Positions 22,494-25,030 of a DNA stretch of 25,030 bases are shown here, in pieces. The translations under genes were made by a program, and so were the position numbers. Source of the stretch: DATGEP01 sp035310125. GTDB taxonomy: Bacteria > Chloroflexota > Ktedonobacteria > Ktedonobacterales > JADMIN01. Positions within the stretch are counted from its first letter, which is position 1; every line of letters begins with the position of its first letter. The stretch is taken from assembly GCA_035310125.1 (NCBI GenBank), contig DATGEP010000259.1, forward strand, positions 1-25,030, read 5' to 3'. The notes below the pieces were generated by a model that was not told the origin of the DNA, did not search any database, and saw nothing but the letters and a program-made list of their open reading frames with translations.

Positions 22494-22636
22494 GGATCCG
22501 CCGGATCGGGCAGCACGCCGGCTGCCCCGCCAGGCAGGAGGCTGGCAAGGGCGGGCGCCCGAGCACTCCCACAGCGTTTTGCGCCCCAGCGACGCCGAGC
22601 GTCCGCTCCAGCATCACCGAATCACCTGAGGCGCAA

Positions 22637-23854
22637 TCACCCGAGCATCACCCTCGTCGCGCGGCTGTATTCGGTGTCCCGGTCACCGTATTCGTGCTCG
22701 CCTATCAGCGGCTCGCCCTCGGCAAAGCGTTGCATTCTGAATGGCCGCGGATCCAGCACACTCGGGTAGCCATCGATGATCCACTCGGCGAAGATGCGGC
22801 CGATGGCCGGCGCAGTCTTGAAGCTGCTGCCACTGTCACCCGTGAACACGAACAGGCCGTCGATGGTTGGATGTCGATCGATGATCGGTTTGCCATCTTC
22901 AGTGAGGGTGATGGCGCCGGCCCAGCCGCCGCGCATGGGTGAGTCCGCTAAGTCGGGCATTCGTTTCGCGAGTTCGTCGCGCGCGCGAGCGACATACTCC
23001 GCGTCTACGCCCTCGTCGAGTGCATCCGCATCGTCCAGCGGACTTCGTCGACTGGCGGCGCCCACCAGCGTGCTGCTCCAGCCAGGCCCCTCTGGCCGGA
23101 GCCACAGGTCGTTGATGCCATCGATGCACACCGGATGTGGTCCGCCCAATTGTGGCGGACGTCGGAACAGCGCCACCTGGACGCGGACCGGCATCAACCG
23201 AACGTCAATACCGAGGTCGCGCAGCAGCGGTAGTGACCAGACACCGCCAGCCACGACGACGGTGTGCGTCTCGATCGACCCATGCGTCGTCTGCACGCCA
23301 GCCACGCGGCCGTGCGCCACATCGATCGAGCGCACCTCCGTGCGCAGCCGCACATCCGTGCCCAGTGTGCGCGCGGCTTCGAAGAACCCGTGCGCGGTCG
23401 CCACAGGGTCGGCGCATCCAGAATCCGGTTCCCAGGCGGCGGCGACAACGTCGTCAACACGCCACAATGGCGCGAGCTCGCGGAGCTCCCTCGGACCGAT
23501 CAGCTGAGTGTTGACTCCGACGCGCTCGAGCATATCCACGTTCGCCTCAAGCTTCGGGATGCTCTCCGATGCGACGAGTCGGGCCATACCGCACTTGAGA
23601 AAGCCGCAATCACCGCGACCGACAAGGTCCGACCAGTTGTGAAAGTACGGTAAGCTCGCCTGCGCCAGACGCGCCTCGGGCGCGTTGGTGTAGTGCGTCC
23701 GAACCAGTGCTCCAGACTTGCCCGTCGCCCCGGCCGCCACCCAGCGTCGTTCGCACACGACCACGCGTGCCGCCCCGCCTTGGGCGAGATGAAACGCCGT
23801 GCTGGCACCGACCACGCCACCACCAACAACCACCACGTCCGCCGTTTCGATCAT
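22637..23854 (-). CDS. DAO-family FAD-dependent oxidase (sarcosine/glycine oxidase-like)
   Basis: A 405-residue cytoplasmic flavoenzyme. It starts MIETADVVVVGGGVVGASTA with GGGVVG at 11-16 and the ADP-ribose acidic end at CERRWVAAGATGKSGALVRT. Later DAO blocks are VVVAGGVWSLPLLRDLGIDV, MPVRVQVALFRRP, MRGGWAGAITLTEDGKPIID, then GLFVFTGDSGSSFKTAPAIG and RIFAEWIIDG. Members oxidise secondary or primary amines of N-methyl amino acids or D-amino acids, releasing hydrogen peroxide or passing electrons on; substrate cannot be read here. ATG 23854 fits family length; a longer frame to 23989 adds 45 unrelated residues. No strong ribosome site is visible. Gene stands alone on the minus strand. Confidence 0.9.
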   Translation of the reverse strand: MIETADVVVVGGGVVGASTAFHLAQGGAARVVVCERRWVAAGATGKSGALVRTHYTNAPEARLAQASLPYFHNWSDLVGRGDCGFLKCGMARLVASESIPKLEANVDMLERVGVNTQLIGPRELRELAPLWRVDDVVAAAWEPDSGCADPVATAHGFFEAARTLGTDVRLRTEVRSIDVAHGRVAGVQTTHGSIETHTVVVAGGVWSLPLLRDLGIDVRLMPVRVQVALFRRPPQLGGPHPVCIDGINDLWLRPEGPGWSSTLVGAASRRSPLDDADALDEGVDAEYVARARDELAKRMPDLADSPMRGGWAGAITLTEDGKPIIDRHPTIDGLFVFTGDSGSSFKTAPAIGRIFAEWIIDGYPSVLDPRPFRMQRFAEGEPLIGEHEYGDRDTEYSRATRVMLG

Positions 23855-24164
23855 CGTTGCACCGGCCCGTCGACCACAGCGTACCAACCCCACCTCGGCC
23901 AGCCCAGCCGCAGCCAGCGTCACGAGCAGATTGGGCCGGTCGACGTCCAACCCGCGGAAAGCCGTTGAGCAACTTATCCCCTGCGACAACCGAACTGGGA
24001 TGTACCAACTCCAGTTGGCCCCAGCAGCTCGGCGAATCGGACCTCAGTTGATTTGCGCGGCCGACAATGAATTACAACTACCAGCGAGGAGTTGTTTGCG
24101 CAGCCAGCTCGTCCGCGCTGCGCTGCGACCAGACGGCTGATTCCGGCTGGGAGTCCGCGCCTGG
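23855..24164. other. intergenic region between GH3 and oxidase genes
   Basis: No gene is supported. Plus-strand frames are rich in P, R, T and H and are antisense artefacts. The only structured element is the palindrome at 24005-24018, set about 150 bases before the oxidase start and 150 bases after the GH3 stop. Confidence 0.45.
24005..24018. promoter_or_regulatory. palindrome CCAACT-CC-AGTTGG, candidate operator of the oxidase gene
   Basis: Two perfect six-base arms with a two-base centre, upstream of the minus-strand oxidase. Its sequence differs from the TGGAAC sites, so another regulator would be involved. Confidence 0.4.
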
Positions 24165-25030
24165 CTACTCGGGTGTGACCTCGAACGCCGTCGCCAGCTC
24201 CGCGGTTGAGTCGCCGCCGACCCACACGTCGAAGGTCGAACATTCGGTCACCCAGTCGCGGACCGCCCCGTTCCAGTACCGCCGCTCGTTCGGCCCGATT
24301 GGGAACTGGAGGATGCGTGATTCCCGGGCTGCGAGAGTCACCCGCCGAAAGCCCTTGAGCTCGCGTACTGGCCGCGACGCCGAGCCGCGGCGTTGGTGTA
24401 GGTATAGCTGGACGACCTCGTCGGCTGCTCGATCCGACGTGTTGGTGACCTCTACTGACACCGTGACAGTCCCACTCGTGGTGACGGCAGGTCGATCGAC
24501 AGTAAGATCGGCGTACTCGAACCGGCCGTAACTCAAGCCGTACCCGAACGGAAACAGCGGCGTGCTGGCCTCGTCCCAGTAGCGTCGTCCCTGGTTTGCG
24601 GGCTCGTGCGAGTTGGTGTGTGCGTACACCATTGGCACCTGCCCGACCGAGCGTGGCCAACTGAAGGGGAGCTTGCCGCCGGGCGAAACATCACCGAAGA
24701 GCAGGTGCGCCACGGCCGCGCCGCCGTGTGTGCCGGGGTACCAGATGTCGAGGATTGCCGGCACATGCTCAGCGGGCCAACGGAGGTCCAGGGGGCGCCC
24801 GTTCAGAACCAGCAACACGACTGGCGTACCGGTCTCTACAACGGCCTGCAACAACGCCAGCTGGCGTCCTGGCGCGGAACAGCGCCAGCGGCCCGATGAC
24901 CGCGATCGAACTCAAGCCGCGGGCATCGAGTGGTAACAGGTTTCCGTCATTGCGGAGGAGCACCGCGGATCGCTCCGCGACAATGCGGGCCACCTCTCGG
25001 TGTGCTGGATCGGCGAGCACTGCGCGGGCC
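24165..25030 (-). pseudogene. GH3 beta-glucosidase, C-terminal part with internal deletion and frame break (cut by window edge)
   Basis: Reading from the right edge the minus strand encodes VLADPAHREVARIVAERSAV, LLRNDGNLLPLDARGLSSIA and VIGPLA, the start of the GH3 C-terminal domain. About base 24880 it jumps, in a different frame, to APGRQLALLQAVVETGTPVV, LLVLNGRPLDL, GAAVAHLLFGDVSPGGKLPF and LFPFGYGLSYGRFEY, followed by the fibronectin III-like tail (VTVSVEVTNTSDRAADEVVQ, LYLHQRRGSASRPVRELKGF). In intact enzymes roughly 100-150 residues separate IGPLAD from LPGRQ; they are missing. The catalytic aspartate lies in the N-terminal domain outside the window. The enzyme would have cleaved beta-linked glucosides or xylosides. 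Loss of the segment makes the second lobe unlikely to fold. Confidence 0.8.

Noticed and set aside
22510..22525. GCAGC-ACGCCG-GCTGC as a terminator after the sigma factor gene
   Set aside because: The stem is only five pairs with no T-tract, in DNA where such short GC repeats are expected by chance.
1..25030. CRISPR arrays, tRNA or rRNA genes
   Set aside because: No regularly spaced repeats, cloverleaf-like sequences with CCA-side features, or rRNA signature stretches were seen on either strand.

Overview
The window is GC-rich bacterial DNA (about two thirds G+C by eye) with frequent GTG and TTG starts, short intergenic gaps and many accessory genes. No rRNA, tRNA or CRISPR array was seen. 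The gene set (LacI and RpiR regulators, a CUT1-type sugar ABC transporter, GH3 glucosidase, ECF41 sigma factor, DUF488, tandem universal stress proteins, a SufR-like regulator) suits a soil Chloroflexota- or Actinobacteria-like heterotroph. I lean to Chloroflexota, but this is inference and no marker gene settles it.

Left part (1-8041) is a stress and decay zone. It holds the end of a LacI-type regulator, a family 4 glycosyltransferase whose expected ATG seems to have lost its G, a DUF488 protein with an added winged-helix-like tail, a second copy of part of that tail fused to a frameshifted DsbA/FrnE relic, a tandem-domain universal stress protein, a CBS-domain gene cut by a Tn3-family transposase relic, a secreted six-cysteine protein of unknown function followed by a perfect hairpin, and a joint between an FAD oxidoreductase N-terminus and a TetR C-terminus.

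Middle part (8224-16012) is well preserved. An RpiR-type regulator is divergent from a six-gene operon: solute-binding lipoprotein, two permeases, FAD oxidoreductase, a CaiD-like enoyl-CoA hydratase, and a class III (CaiB/BaiF) CoA transferase. No ABC ATPase is present. The layout suggests uptake of a small organic substrate, followed by oxidation, CoA activation and hydration, under RpiR control.

Right-middle part (16.0-18.9 kb) carries five copies of a near-identical 14-bp palindrome, TGGAAC(T/C)(A/G)(G/A)TTCCA. Two sit immediately upstream of a three-gene minus-strand operon (small membrane protein, universal stress protein, lipoprotein cupredoxin) and two lie upstream of a truncated sugar-nucleotide epimerase gene.

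Right part (18.9-25.0 kb) has a well-formed promoter inside a 30-bp dyad that leads into a secreted helical protein, an overlapping SufR-like Fe-S regulator and a flavin reductase. A short-chain dehydrogenase relic, an ECF41 sigma factor with a candidate self-recognised promoter, a DAO-family oxidase, and a GH3 beta-glucosidase with an internal deletion follow. Several genes carry single-base frame breaks. These may be real decay or uncorrected sequencing errors, so reads over those sites matter.
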